The position numbers and the translations under genes were made by a program. The notes below the pieces were generated by a model that worked only from the letters and a program-made list of their open reading frames with translations, was not told the DNA's origin and did no database searches. 64,000 nt of DNA from Brachynemurus nebulosus (lineage: Eukaryota; Arthropoda; Insecta; Neuroptera; Myrmeleontidae): contig JAPWDM010000008.1 of the NCBI GenBank assembly GCA_035578155.1, positions 6,813,847-6,877,846 of the forward strand, given 5' to 3'. Below are positions 12,725 through 23,356 of this stretch, piece after piece (the stretch's first letter is position 1; each line of letters begins with the position of its first letter).

Positions 12725-13170
12725 TTTTAGCGAATGCAGCCACTATCTTGACGTGACTTGAGACCGAGACAGTGGCAGAAATTTGTTTTGTGGTCTCTAG
12801 AAACCGAAAATGACATTCACTAAAATTTATATGTATATGTATGTATATACATATATATGTTTATATGTATCAGCACGATAACTCTCGAGCGAAGCATTTT
12901 ATTTTTATGAAATTTGGTGAAAAAAGTCCAAAAATCTTGGATGAGTTTTGTCAGCCAGATACGTTCGAGGCACGCAGCATGGTTTTTTGGTCATTTTTCG
13001 TGAAAAAAATTAGTTTTTTGTCGAAATTTCCACAAATTCAAAAATTTTTTCGAATTTTTTTTACACCATCAGAAAGAGGAAAAATCACATTAAAAAAAGT
13101 TTTCGAACTTTTATTCTATATCAACTGATTTTCGAGAAAAAGGAATTTTTGTAAACGGAAATTCGCTATG
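12725..13170 (+). repeat. AGCGAATTTCC-family repeat, copy 3
   Basis: Same order as copy 2 but the TA position holds an irregular TATGTATATG-type stretch (12829-12868) instead of a pure run. Ends with ACGGAAATTCGCTATG, lacking the GCGACAGGGG tail, next to inverted copy 4. Confidence 0.85.
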
Positions 13171-13194
13171 CTTTTAAACCTTCGATTTAATATA

Positions 13195-13625
13195 AAATAC
13201 CCCCTGTCGTAGCATCCTGCATAACATAGCGAATTTCCGTTTATAAAAATTTGTTTTTCTCGGAAACTAGTTTACATAGAACGATGGTTTAAAGACCTTT
13301 TTTATGTAATTTTTCCTCCTCTTTCTAATGATGTAAAAAAATGTCACACAAACTTTTGAACTTGGGAAAATTTTGGCAAAAAACTATTTTTTTTTCACGA
13401 AAAATGACCAAAAAACCATGTTTCGGACATCGGACATGACTGGCTCACGAGCTTGTCAAGCGGTTTGAGAATATTTTCACCAAATTTCGTAAAAATAGGA
13501 CGTTTCGTTGGAGCGTTTAGTGAACATTATTTTCGGTTTCTGGGGACCTCAAAACAAACTTCTACCATAGTCCCAGGCTCAAGTCGCGTCATAACAGTGG
13601 CTGTAATAGCTGAATTCCATTTTTT
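13195..13625 (-). repeat. AGCGAATTTCC-family repeat, copy 4
   Basis: Minus-oriented: TACCCCCTGTCGTAGCATCC, then CATAGCGAATTTCCG, ending with the complement of the GGAATTCAGCTATTACAGCC block. The TA site is absent (only 'gcgtttagtgaac'). Copies 3 and 4 form a tail-to-tail inverted pair. Confidence 0.85.
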
Positions 13626-14424
13626 AGAAATCTAAAATGTTTTAGAAATCTAAAATAAATGTTTTGCCAAAACAAAAGGTCATCGGTAGTGGTGCCAAAC
13701 TGTTAAATTCCCCCCCCCCAAAAAAAAAATTATTACTTAATTAATATGTTCCCATAAAATTAATTAATTTATGAAACTTTTTTTTACAATTTTGTAATAT
13801 AATACTTTTTTGCCTTTAAACAAACGGTTCTTTTTTCTATTACTCAAAATATTTTTGATACATTGATCAAATTTAAAAGTAATTTTTTTGAAGTATCATG
13901 TCGATTAATCATTGTTGGTCAAAATGACTCCAAACAACAACCGTTTTTGGTGTTTTTTTTTGGATAGAAATAAATTTTTGTCACTGGCTATTCGGTTGTT
14001 TTTTCTTTGGATTCCTACTGATTGTAATTTTCAATATAGTAAGTGATTATTAATTACTAAAAGTAATTTGTTAAATATGCTAATTAAAGTTGTGTCTTTT
14101 ATTCAAAAGTTTTTTTTATGAAAACCTGTTTGGGATTCAAAGTTATACATAGACATTCATTGAAAATGTATGATTATATTAACATTAATGTGTTAAAGAA
14201 AGAGGAAATATTTAGAAAGAAATAGTTATATCAACCTTTTTCTATTGCTTTTTTTATTCACCGTTACAACGGCTAGGCAAGTCGAAATTGTGTCCAGTAG
14301 AAGGTGCCGAATAACCCGGACTATTATGTACTTGGTGGGCCACGTAATGTCGTAAGGAGGCATCTTTGCATTATAAGACTCGGAAAAAGTCTCATCGCTT
14401 ACCAGATTCCCCTACAGTTGTGCT
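13626..14424. other. No gene recognised
   Basis: Contains a short direct repeat 'agaaatctaaaat' at 13625-13655 and AT-rich filler. From about 14255 the sequence becomes less AT-rich and leads into the hammerhead-like motif, possibly the tail of a retroelement, but no protein remnant was seen. Confidence 0.4.
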
Positions 14425-14465
14425 TTACCTGATGATGAGTCAGTTACTCGAAAGCTAGCTCGTAA
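14425..14465 (+). ncRNA. Hammerhead-ribozyme-like motif
   Basis: The layout reads: stem I TTAC (14425-14428); core CTGATGA (14429-14435); one extra T; stem II GAGT-CAGTT-ACTC (14437-14449); GAA (14450-14452); a tiny stem III AGC-TA-GCT (14453-14460); cleavage-site C (14461); and stem I partner GTAA (14462-14465). Every conserved core element of a hammerhead is present in order; the extra T between CTGATGA and stem II is the one departure. Tiny stem III is typical of ribozymes in Penelope-like elements and retrozymes (family knowledge). Activity is inferred, not shown. Confidence 0.45.
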
Positions 14466-15206
14466 TGGCTACTTTAGAATCGTTCCCGTGGCTGGGAATA
14501 TCTGATTTAAATGGTAGGTGAAGCTGCAGTAGTTGAATTTTAAATAAACATTCTCATGATTCATGGTTTTTCTGGGTAACGAAAAAAATTCCCGTACTTT
14601 TTACAAGTTATGTGGCCGTGAAAACATTCAGTGTCGAGTTTTTAGCAGAAATATACGTTTTGAGTGAGGTCCCCTCAATTTACAATAAGTGTTACAAATG
14701 TCGTTTTGGGAGAGCTATTTTGATCTCTAACAATGAAACTGCTTAATGGATTTTAATGAAATTTTTATATGAGGATAAAGTTTACCAAGATACACAACCT
14801 GCTGAAATCAGTACACCCAAAAGTTGTTGTGGGCTGGGTATAGTCTCACGCTTGAAGTTTGAAAGTGCCCTGAAAATGGACAGATCGGCCATTTATAGAG
14901 AAACGGTTCTAACAGTTTTGCTGTGATTAAATTTTAACCACATAAAATATTTGTCTAGGAAAGCTGAGATATCGGGCGTCGAAAAAGTTTATTTACCTTA
15001 AAATTTGTTCCAATTTTGCTGGTTGCAACTGATTTTCATCATTTTTTTTTTTTTTGGCATAAGAGCTTAACCGCCTTAAACCACTTTAACGTAGTTTCTC
15101 CGAGATAGTCAGGTACAAAAAAAAGTATAGCTCAGCGAAAAAATTTTCTTTTACCAAAAATTAACTAATGTATTAATATTCTTCAGTTATTATTGTTTTT
15201 TTTTAC
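14466..15206. repeat. Left part of a repeat interrupted by the foldback; otherwise no gene
   Basis: The stretch just left of 15207 (for example 'attaatattcttcagtta') is matched in reverse complement near 59145-59165. The remainder has no recognisable gene. Confidence 0.5.
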
Positions 15207-15906
15207 CGGAAAGAAGTTAGCGCCGAAAGCTGAAAAATCTTTTTGTTTTTTATATGGTTAAATTGCTCCCAAATTGCTCCTTTGAAATCAGTAATTGCTG
15301 CGCCTGAAACTTAATTATTTAATTAGTTATTTATAAAGAAAAAAATTTTTTTCCGTTGTTTAAGTTATCAAAATCTCCCAAAATAATACTTTTTTATATA
15401 ATTTCTTTACGTCAATAAATTGCTCCCAGTTTGCTCTATTTAATTTAAAAGCTAAATCTTAATTTTTTTGAATAATTATTAAAATATTTTGTTTTTTTGT
15501 AATGTTATTTAACTTGTCAAAATTCAATTATCCTTAAATATATGCAAACGACTTAAAGGTATAATGAATTGCCTATACGTTTTAATAATACATAACCTAA
15601 TTCATAATATTTTTTATTTTAATATATTTTAATTATTATTCAGAGAAATTAATAACTAACTTTTAAATAAGATTGAGCAAATTGATAGCAATTTTTTGAT
15701 ATAAAGTAATTGTATAAAAATGCATTATTTGACAAGATTTTGATAATAGAAATAGTCAAACAAAAAAGTTTTTTTCTTTGTAAATAACTAATTAAGTAAT
15801 TAAGTTCCAGGTGGAGCAATTACTGATTCCAAAGGAGCAATTTGGGAGCAATTTAGCCATATAAAAACAGAAAAATTTTCCAACTTTCGGCGCCAACTTC
15901 TTTCCG
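15207..15906. mobile_element. 700-bp foldback element
   Basis: Left arm (about 15207-15490) and right arm (about 15625-15906) are reverse complements over most of their length at roughly 85% identity; outer ends read CGGAAAGAAGTTAGCGCCG and its near complement. Only some 130 bases form the loop. Both arms carry 'aaattgctcccaaattgctc'. The homologous repeat at 58715-59165 lacks this insert. A transcript would form a long imperfect hairpin. No frame is encoded; the superfamily is not assigned. Confidence 0.8.
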
Positions 15907-16290
15907 TTTCTTTTTTATTATTTTCGCGCACTTATGTTGTAGCAATTCAAAAGCATTGTTGAAAAAGCGTTGTAAAAACGTTGTAAAATAATGTTTATAA
16001 ATTATATTTCAAAAACGGCGTAGTGAATAATTTTTATTTCTTATTAAATATGGTTTGTAACTTTGTATTTTATAACATATTAAATTTTTATCAAATTCCT
16101 TTTACACGTTTTCATTTTATTCATATAAAAAAAAAATAGAGTTTTCCCATAAAAGCCCGTGTTAAATTTACAAAACTTTGAAATCGTTTTTCTCAAAATT
16201 GGGGTGGTTAATTTTTTTTTCGGTAAGGGCTCACATAAATATCTAGAGAAGTTTCGTTAAAATCCTTTGAAAAAATCGTTTTATCGACCC
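15907..16290 (+). repeat. Unclassified repeat (right part), shared with 58715-59100
   Basis: Blocks such as 'cattgttgaaaaagcgttg' and 'taaatatggtttgtaacttt' recur in reverse complement at 58715-59100. No protein-coding remnant is apparent. Confidence 0.7.
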
Positions 16291-16937
16291 ACTACCTTAA
16301 ACCACTTGAATCGTGTATTCTCTATCTTTATCATTCGATAGATACATATTTGCAAACTTACGTTATCTTGTATATTTAAACAGTTTTATCTCTTGTAAAT
16401 ACAATAAAATACAAAAGATGACCGGAAAATAAGATAAAACCAGATAAATTTTTAAAATTCAATCAGTAATGATGACCTGATGACTAGTTAGACAATTTTG
16501 ATGAAATTCACATTTTTTTTTTTTTCGGACAATAAGATAATAAAATTGTACGTTTACAAATGTGTTTGTTGTTATTTGACGGATGTGCCGTGACAGACAG
16601 TGTTGCCAACCTTTTAGAAATGATCAAATCAGTTTTAAACATAAACAAGATGTGTATAGATTGGATGGACAAGTTTATCAGTTGAACAAATCACAATATT
16701 CAGCAACCATCGCTCGCTCATGTGATGGTTGCACAAGCAAATCTTCTTCATCTTCTATTTTCGTTTCAATTGTAATTTGTCATTAAATCAAAAAGTCATA
16801 CATATCTGCTGTTAAAATATTTTATTAATACAAAAACAAATCGTATGTCTACAGTGTACATAATAAAAATCACTAAACTAGTAAATTTGAACTTTGTATG
16901 TACATAAATCAACAGATTGAAATATATTGAACTCTTA
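16291..16937. other. No gene recognised
   Basis: AT-rich; the 67-codon frame at 16583-16786 has no recognisable domain. Confidence 0.4.
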
Positions 16938-17730
16938 TGCAGCCCATACACAATTCAACATGTTGTACAACTTGGTTGAGTTGTACAACATGTTGAATCG
17001 TGTGTGGGGCAGTTGGTCAACTATTTTGATGGTTGCATAAACGGTTGAAGTAAAATCAAAATATTTTGATTTTACGTGGGCGGAGCAAATGGTCTATGAA
17101 CATGTTGTACTGTGTGTGGGGTAGTTAAACAACAAAACCAGTACATATATGGTGTAAAAGGTGTAAATCAACAAAATATTTACAGCGATAACAATTGGAA
17201 AGTTTAAATGTTTGATTTTGTTTGTTATTTCCAATAGCTTGCGTTGATACCGCACTTGAAAATTTTAAATCTTCAAAAGAATTTCCCGTGGCAAGAAACC
17301 TTAATGTAATTACCAAGCGTGTTTTTGCAGAAATTGCATCACGCGTAAACGTATCTTCTTTGTTTATTAAAGGTGTTATTTGTACTAAAATATCATTAAA
17401 AATTTCTTCGTTCATTCGCATATAATTTTTATAATCGGTTCACATTCACTAATTTTTTTTAATAGTTTTTCATTAGAAAATTTTTTTCCCAACCATTCTT
17501 TGCTCCATTTTCTTTTTTTTTTCATTTACTCACGCTTTCTTCACTACTTTTTGCAATTACTGCTAAGGCAAGAATTTCATCATTAATTTTAACGAAGTTC
17601 TCTTTTTAAAAAATTGTGAATAACTGAAGTTGGACAACAAGTTGAATGAACAGTTTAATAGTGTATGGCAAACAGTTTAACTTGTAGTACAACTAGGTAG
17701 TACAACAAGTTGAACCGTGTATGGGCCGCA
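16938..17730 (-). mobile_element. PIF/Harbinger element, internally deleted
   Basis: Ends TGCAGCCCATACAC and GTATGGGCCGCA are inverted repeats flanked by the 3-bp duplication TTA (16935-16937 and 17731-17733), as expected for PIF/Harbinger. The left end is itself palindromic: ATTCAACATGTTGTACAACT and its complement pair around TGGTTG at 16951-17010. The interior holds the start of a transposase on the minus strand. Only 793 bp long, hence defective. Confidence 0.8.
17125..17530 (-). pseudogene. Harbinger (HARBI1-type) transposase N-terminal fragment
   Basis: The minus frame from 17421 reads NEEIFNDILVQITPLINKED, then FTRDAISAKTRL and LRFLATGNSFEDL, the pattern found N-terminal to the DDE domain in Harbinger nucleases (known family). 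Upstream in another frame, about 17436-17530, lies KRKWSKEWL, which fits the usual preceding residues, so a single-base deletion near 17432 probably broke the frame. Similarity stops after codon 65; the DDE catalytic part is missing. A dead transposase inside 16938-17730. Confidence 0.7.
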
Positions 17731-17733
17731 TTA

Positions 17734-18002
17734 AAATGACTCAAATTTGTGCATATATTTAATTTTGTTAAATGTGAGATTCAAATGAAGATAAAGAGGC
17801 TTATGTAGAACATGTTGAAGGTTATGTGCAAATTTTGAGTGAAAATTTTTTTGCTTAATTTGCCATCCGCACTTAATCGAGCATCTGATAATTTTTTTTG
17901 AGGGCCTGATAGTTGCGCTTTTCTCAAAGATTATAATATTTGACATAAAACTGTTCGATTTTTGATTTTAAGCATTGATTTTGGGGATTAAAGTACAGGG
18001 TT
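17734..18002. other. No gene recognised
   Basis: AT-rich spacer between the Harbinger relic and an AGCGAATTTCC repeat. Confidence 0.4.
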
Positions 18003-18473
18003 TCAGCGAATTTTGGAAATTCAGCTATTACAGCCACTATCAAGATGCGGCTTGAGTCCGAGACAGTGGTAGGAATTTGTTTTAAAGTGTCTAGAAGCCG
18101 AAAATTTATATGTATGTATATATGTATTTATATGTATCAGCACGTAACTCCCCAACAAAACATCCTATTTTTACGGAATTGAGTGAAAACGTTGGAAATC
18201 CAAAAATTTTGAATGAGTTCTTCAGCCAGACACGTCCGATACCCCGGAACATAACTTGTTGGGCACTTTTCGTGAAAAAAAAACAAGTTTTTTGCCAAAA
18301 TTTCTCCAAGTTCAATAATTTTTGCGACACTTTTTTACACCATTATTAGAAAGAGGAGAAAAAGTTAGCTCAAAAAGGTTCTTAAACTATTTTTCTGTAT
18401 AGTTTCCGAGAAAAACTAACTTTGTAAACGGAAATTCGCTGTGTTATGGAGGATGCTACGACAGGGTATTTCC
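18003..18473 (+). repeat. AGCGAATTTCC-family repeat, copy 5
   Basis: Runs from 'tcagcgaattttggaaattcagc' to 'gctacgacagggtattt'. The TA site holds an irregular TATGTATGTATATATG stretch. It ends 137 bases upstream of the EGF exon acceptor, so the repeat forms part of that gene's intron 3' region. Confidence 0.85.
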
Positions 18474-18590
18474 CATTTTATTACAAGCAATAAAAGTATT
18501 AAAATGTTTTTAAATAAAAAAACAAATATATTTTTTTTAAATAATTTACTTCTATAGGTATTTCTAAATTTCTATATTTTAAAATTTTGT

Positions 18591-18610
18591 GTTTTTTTTT
18601 TTTGTTTCAG
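18591..18610 (+). promoter_or_regulatory. Splice acceptor of the EGF exon
   Basis: A run of T broken by a single G ends in TTTCAG directly before the EGF-coding frame: a strong polypyrimidine tract and 3' splice site. Confidence 0.85.
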
Positions 18611-18689
18611 GCTTGGTATCTTGTTCACCAAATCCATGCAAGAATGGTGGAGCTTGTATATCACCGCCTCGCGCAGAATCATACTGCAA
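18611..18689 (+). CDS. Exon encoding the first half of an EGF-like domain (partial gene)
   Basis: A 79-base internal exon bounded by TTTCAG and GTAAGT. In the open frame it encodes 25 whole residues: LVS, then CSPNPCKNGGAC, then ISPPRAESYC. The spacing C-x4-C-x5-C-x9-C with NPCxNGGxC is the signature of cysteines 1-4 of an EGF-like repeat; cysteines 5 and 6 must lie in the next exon. It is entered after the first base of a codon and left after two bases (AA), so neighbouring exons must match these phases. EGF repeats occur in many secreted or membrane proteins (Notch, crumbs, Fat and uninflatable types), and the parent gene cannot be named from one half-domain. No other exon of it was found, implying very long introns. 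The gene runs on the plus strand. Confidence 0.85.
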
Positions 18690-19485
18690 GTAAGTTATGC
18701 CAACAAAATAAAAATTAAAAAAAAAACTATTTACATATTTAAATTTCTATGAATTTTTAACTTTTATAAGATTGTTATCTTTTACATGCTTATAACATAA
18801 TACTATATAGGAAAAATTTTTATTAATAGACTGAAAAGAGATAAAAACAAAGACAACTCGTTTGAGTAGCTTTTAGTAATTTACTATTTAAAACTATGAA
18901 TATTCTAGTTTCCTGTAGTGTATATAAGAGATACTAAAGAAAAAATATTACCCAAGTATATTTGATTTATTTTTATTTATTTTCGAAAGAAATATTTTGA
19001 AATATTACTTTAATTTTCGGCAAATAAAAAAAATTAAAACATTAAAATTTTTTTCTCGTCATCGAAATCGATTTTTTCCAAAAACAGAATCACACAAAAA
19101 TTATTTTATCAAAATTGTTGATATTATTAAAACTAATTATTGATTTACCCGTGACCATAAAAATCCATTTATTTTGATAGAATTTTTTTGATTTGTAAAA
19201 ATTATAATTAAAATAATTACTTTATCAGAACGAAATCAGTTTTGTTGTCTCTTTAACATGCGGTGTTTCTTTGTTATTATTACATTTTGGTTTTTTTGTT
19301 CCCAAAATTAAAAATTATTATCAAACATTGACCGTAAATGAAATTATGATTTGGTGTAATTTTTCTCTCGTTTAAATTGTGAAAAATTGATTTTTAAAAA
19401 AACAAGTTTGTCAGTACAAAACTGTACACTTGTAGTCCAAGCGGGCTATGAAATGTTTTTTCGAAGAAATTTGTATAAAAAAAAA
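18690..19485 (+). other. Intron following the EGF exon; no gene
   Basis: Begins GTAAGT at the donor and is AT-rich with long A and T runs. No exon with the complementary splice phase and a fifth cysteine was seen. Confidence 0.6.
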
Positions 19486-19621
19486 ATAGTATATTACGTG
19501 ACTGAGGTTGTAAGTTGCATATTACACACAAGCGAAAAAGTTACACAAGAGCCGCGCAGTGGCGAATGCGTAATTGCGCGAGTGTGTAATATGCAACTTA
19601 CAATCGAGTTACGTACTATAC
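19486..19621. repeat. 136-bp strong hairpin
   Basis: Arms 19486-19534 and 19576-19621 are reverse complements with few mismatches (shared core 'ttgtaagttgcatattacac'), separated by a GC-richer loop of about 42 bases. A short MITE or an expressed hairpin is possible. A smaller hairpin with similar ATAGTAT ends lies at 39212-39311. Confidence 0.65.
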
Positions 19622-21191
19622 TTTATCTACGACTAACATGAAATTCATAATAAACGATAAAAATTTGGTAAAAATACAATACATTAAAATTATGTAGAAT
19701 TTGAAATTTATTAAAAATAAATATAAACGTTCAGTTGCTTGGTGTAAAATTTTTATACAGATTTTAAGGAAGGAGTTCACGCCAGAAACGGCTAATAAAC
19801 AAACTTTTTTTCGAATCTCGTTTTTTGCTTTTATTTTGTTCTGTGGTTCTTTACAAACACGGTGATATATAAAACATGGCCAAAAAAATTTTTTTCAAGT
19901 AGAAAAATATTTATTTGTGAGCCGCTGCACAGCCAAGTTGCTGCTCCTTTGCAGACAGCGCTCTCGCCCCCCCCCTCCCCCCCGCGCGATTTCATCAGTA
20001 ATATTTAGTTTTGGTGTGTGCATGAGTTATAGTATACACGAAAAAGGAACAAGAGGGGACAATGTAGGGGGCTGGAGAGTTTTAATAAACAGTGAGTAAA
20101 CTGCTTCTTTTGTTATTATTTTTGTTTTTTACCGTTTCCCGAAAGTTTTGTTTTTCCCGACAAGGAAAATCATATCTCAAGGTCTAGAAAAGATAGAGAC
20201 TTAATTTTTTTAAAATTTTGTTCATAAACATATTGTGCATAAAGTGGAGTATGCTTTTTCCATTTGAACAATTGTAACTATTTAAACAACTTTTTAAAAT
20301 AAAAAATTGGGTTTTATAATTTTTAGAAGTTTGGGATTAGAATTTTATAGTTAACTTTTAAAATTACCTGAAATCCATACTCAGCTTTATGGACAGGTCC
20401 TTTAGGAATAAAATAATAAAAAAATATTTAAAAAATATTCATTACTTTTTGAGATATGGCGTTCCTTGTAAACGCTTAAAGACTTGTGAAAAAGGGCCTC
20501 CTCCCCCCACAGGAAAGAGTCATGAATGAAACCCTGCCTAATTTGAAAAAAAAATTCAACAAGCAAAATAATCATAAATAAAAAAGTTGGTTTTTTATTT
20601 GAACTCCTCCCTTAATATAATATACAATATAAGAATTACTAAAAGTGTAGTTAGTTGTGGTATTTTACGCATACATGCGTGTAAAGAGCCATTTTTTGTA
20701 CAGCTGTATGTGAAACAGTGCTTACCTAGATAGTATTTTGTCAATAAACCAGCAATTTCATGGTAGTCGTAGGTAAAATCTTTTACATGTTTTTTAACAT
20801 GCAAATGTAAATTACAGTAAAATTTCTAAATCTATTTTTTTTTTTTTGTAAACATCTCGAAAAATGTTGGTTTTTAGGATACCGAAGAGAAAATTTCGTC
20901 ACGTTCACCGTCTGTCCGGTTCTGTGTCACACTAACTATGAACTTTGGCTACAGGTGTGAATCTCAATTAATACCTATACAGACGAAACATTTTTTTCTA
21001 AATTTCGTGAAGTATTTTCCAGTATTGCAAAAGCGGGATGAAAATTTTTTTCACGAACCATATCATGTAGGATATCCTTAAGAAGGGCTCATAAAATGAA
21101 GTTGAAGTTCCTCTTACGAATTTTCATTTTTAAATCCGTTTACGAAATATTTAGCTTCAAAATGGCGGAAAGTTTTTTGTCCCTTGATATA
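19622..21191. other. No gene recognised
   Basis: Includes a C-rich patch near 19965-19990 and a GC-richer block at 19917-20095 whose 60-codon frame is not recognisable. A segment near 20880-20960 has the 'cgtctgtccggttctgtgtc' theme common in insect repeat tails. Confidence 0.4.
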
Positions 21192-21536
21192 CAGTCGACT
21201 CTCGTTAATTCAAACCTGCGAAAATTCGAACGTCTCTACAATTTAAATTTATCACGAGTTCTCTACAAAATCTTTTTATTATTTCGAACTAAATCAATAC
21301 ATTTTTATGTACTTGGTAATTCGAACGAAGAAATCATTGCTACGTAACAAAACGACGCGTTAATTCGAACTCATCGCCGTCAAATACTCGACAATTCAAA
21401 GTTGCAGAGAGAAAGAGACAGAAAGAAAGATTGTAAGTACATTTTGATTGATTTTGAACCATTTGATATTTCAAACACTCGATAATTCGTAATATTTTAA
21501 GAATCCCTCGAGTTTCGAATTAACGAGAGTCGGCTG
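21192..21536. mobile_element. pogo/Tigger-type MITE
   Basis: CAGTCGACTCTCGTTAATTC at 21192 is mirrored by GAATTAACGAGAGTCGGCTG ending at 21536, flanked by TA on both sides (21190-21191, 21537-21538). The TIR sequence is the familiar pogo/Tigger one. Interior repeats 'aattcgaac'. Length 345 bp without transposase: a non-autonomous deletion derivative. Confidence 0.88.
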
Positions 21537-22367
21537 TATAGCGCCTCTAATAACCCGTGTACATCTCTATTCACCCCTTTCCCCTCTATCAACGCCTCTA
21601 TCAACCTCCAATTTAACTTAAATTTCAAGTCACCATGATTTTCTTCTTCGAAAGACGTTCGAGCACGTCCACAAAACACTATACCTGTATGTTATGCATA
21701 CAGAGCTTGTGCTTGTTCATGTGTCATATCGTGTCGTGTATATGGGTGATGGCTATACGTACCACCTATGTACTGATCTATGATATCAATGCATACACAG
21801 TTGTTGATTGAAATTTAGTAGTTTGATTTGACCTTGTATGTATATTATGTACGTTTACGCATCAAAATCTACCCGAATATTAATTTCAATAATTAATATT
21901 TCATTTTAATGTTTTAATTATATAAATTGCATATTTCAAAGAATATTTTTAAACATTTTTTATTATGGTATTTACTCTTATAATGTACTTACTATAATTT
22001 TTAAAATGAAAAAGTGCTGTTCAGAATATTTTTTCCTAATAGCTCTGCGTTAAAAATTTGATTTTTAATCGTCAATTACTTTAAGAAATGATCTATGCAG
22101 GCCTTAAAATCTTTCAGGGAAGATAACTATGTAATTGAACTTGTCAATTCTCTAAAATTAAAATTTTTATCTACTATTAGGTTTGACGCACGGATGTCCT
22201 TAAAAATAATATTTCAGAATAATTAAAAATTAAACAATCAATTTATTTCATGAGAACTGCAAAAATAAACTGTTTTTAGATAAAGTTTTTAAGAAACAAA
22301 AGTTACATTTTCATTATTTCAATAAAAGTTTATGAATAACTTTTTTCGTTTTGTTCCAACCCATCCT
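21537..22367. other. No gene recognised
   Basis: AT-rich filler; the short minus frame at 21497-21679 overlaps the pogo MITE end and is not a gene. Confidence 0.4.
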
Positions 22368-22506
22368 CGAGTCTCGATTGTCTTCGCTTTACGGTACAGT
22401 AACGTATAATGTCGAGTCGAACGAATTTGAAATGAGAGAGCTCTCTTTGGTCAAAGACGAAGACGAGACGAAACGATATTCCGAAATTTGTGAAAAACTA
22501 TTAATA
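22368..22506 (+). other. ORF-like segment ending at a GTAAGT donor, copy B
   Basis: Open from GAG at 22369 for about 46 codons (YNVESNEFEMREL, then SLVKDEDETKRYSEICEKLL), stopping at GTAAGT (22507). A possible AG acceptor is the CTCGAG at 22366-22371. Its first 85 bases are repeated at 2575-2663. It could be a host exon, a retrogene piece or repeat sequence; no family recognised. Confidence 0.22.
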
Positions 22507-22512
22507 GTAAGT

Positions 22513-23356
22513 TATTAACTACGGAACTCTAATGCCTGTTCAACACTCACTTTGCAAATGATTTCTTAACAAGAAACGGGAAGTGTTTTAAATAAATGTA
22601 TTCCGTATTAAGTGTAGTAGTTACTCAGTTCAGTGCATTTGTTAACACGATTATTAAAATAATAGAACGGTCTATATCTAGCTGAGAGAATCCAAGGTTG
22701 AATGTTTACAATTTGATTCAAATAAATTAATTGGAGAATGGTTTTTTTACTAACTTAAAAAAAATGTTTTTGACTCATACTAAAACATTACGAGTCAAAT
22801 AGACAATGAAACCCTGAGATATTTTTTATTTACTGTTTAATTTAGAACCTCTTTTAGATAGATAATTAAAGGTTAAATAAACACTTTGGGACAAATTCAC
22901 TCGTCAAAACGAGTTCAACTTGTTTCACTTTATTATCTAAACCAATTACTAGACTATAATTATTATTTTTTGTGGTTTATTTAATTTAATTGTTTTATTT
23001 AATTTTTTTAAAATAATTCAAAAACTTGTTCCCGCGCTACAGAAAACAAAATATTCCCATAATTCATACTCTTCACTCATAGTTATCAAAATTATTTGGT
23101 TCACCTTTTGAAGAAATAGCCATACCGGCCAGATTATCACTGTGGAGGTCATGGTATGATATTTTTGGAACATTAACACTGTAGTTATGTACATATTTTT
23201 ATGACCTTCTACTGTAATCCAGTTTATTTTTTTTTAAATTTATTTAGTGCTCCGTATCAAAATTGGTAAAACGGAGCACTTATGAAATTAAAATATGAGA
23301 ATTTTTATTCATAAAAATCTCATTTTTCCATTTTAACTTCAATAATTAATTATTAG
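22513..23356. other. No gene recognised
   Basis: AT-rich; a short inverted match 'agtgctccgt' / 'acggagcact' lies around 23247-23280 with no larger structure seen. Confidence 0.4.

Noticed and set aside
16440..16520. CTGATGA followed by GATGAAA, considered as a third hammerhead
   Set aside because: No stem II pairing between the two cores and no tiny stem III with a cleavage base.
17222..17425. 67-codon plus-strand frame
   Set aside because: Shadow of the Harbinger transposase fragment that lies on the minus strand.
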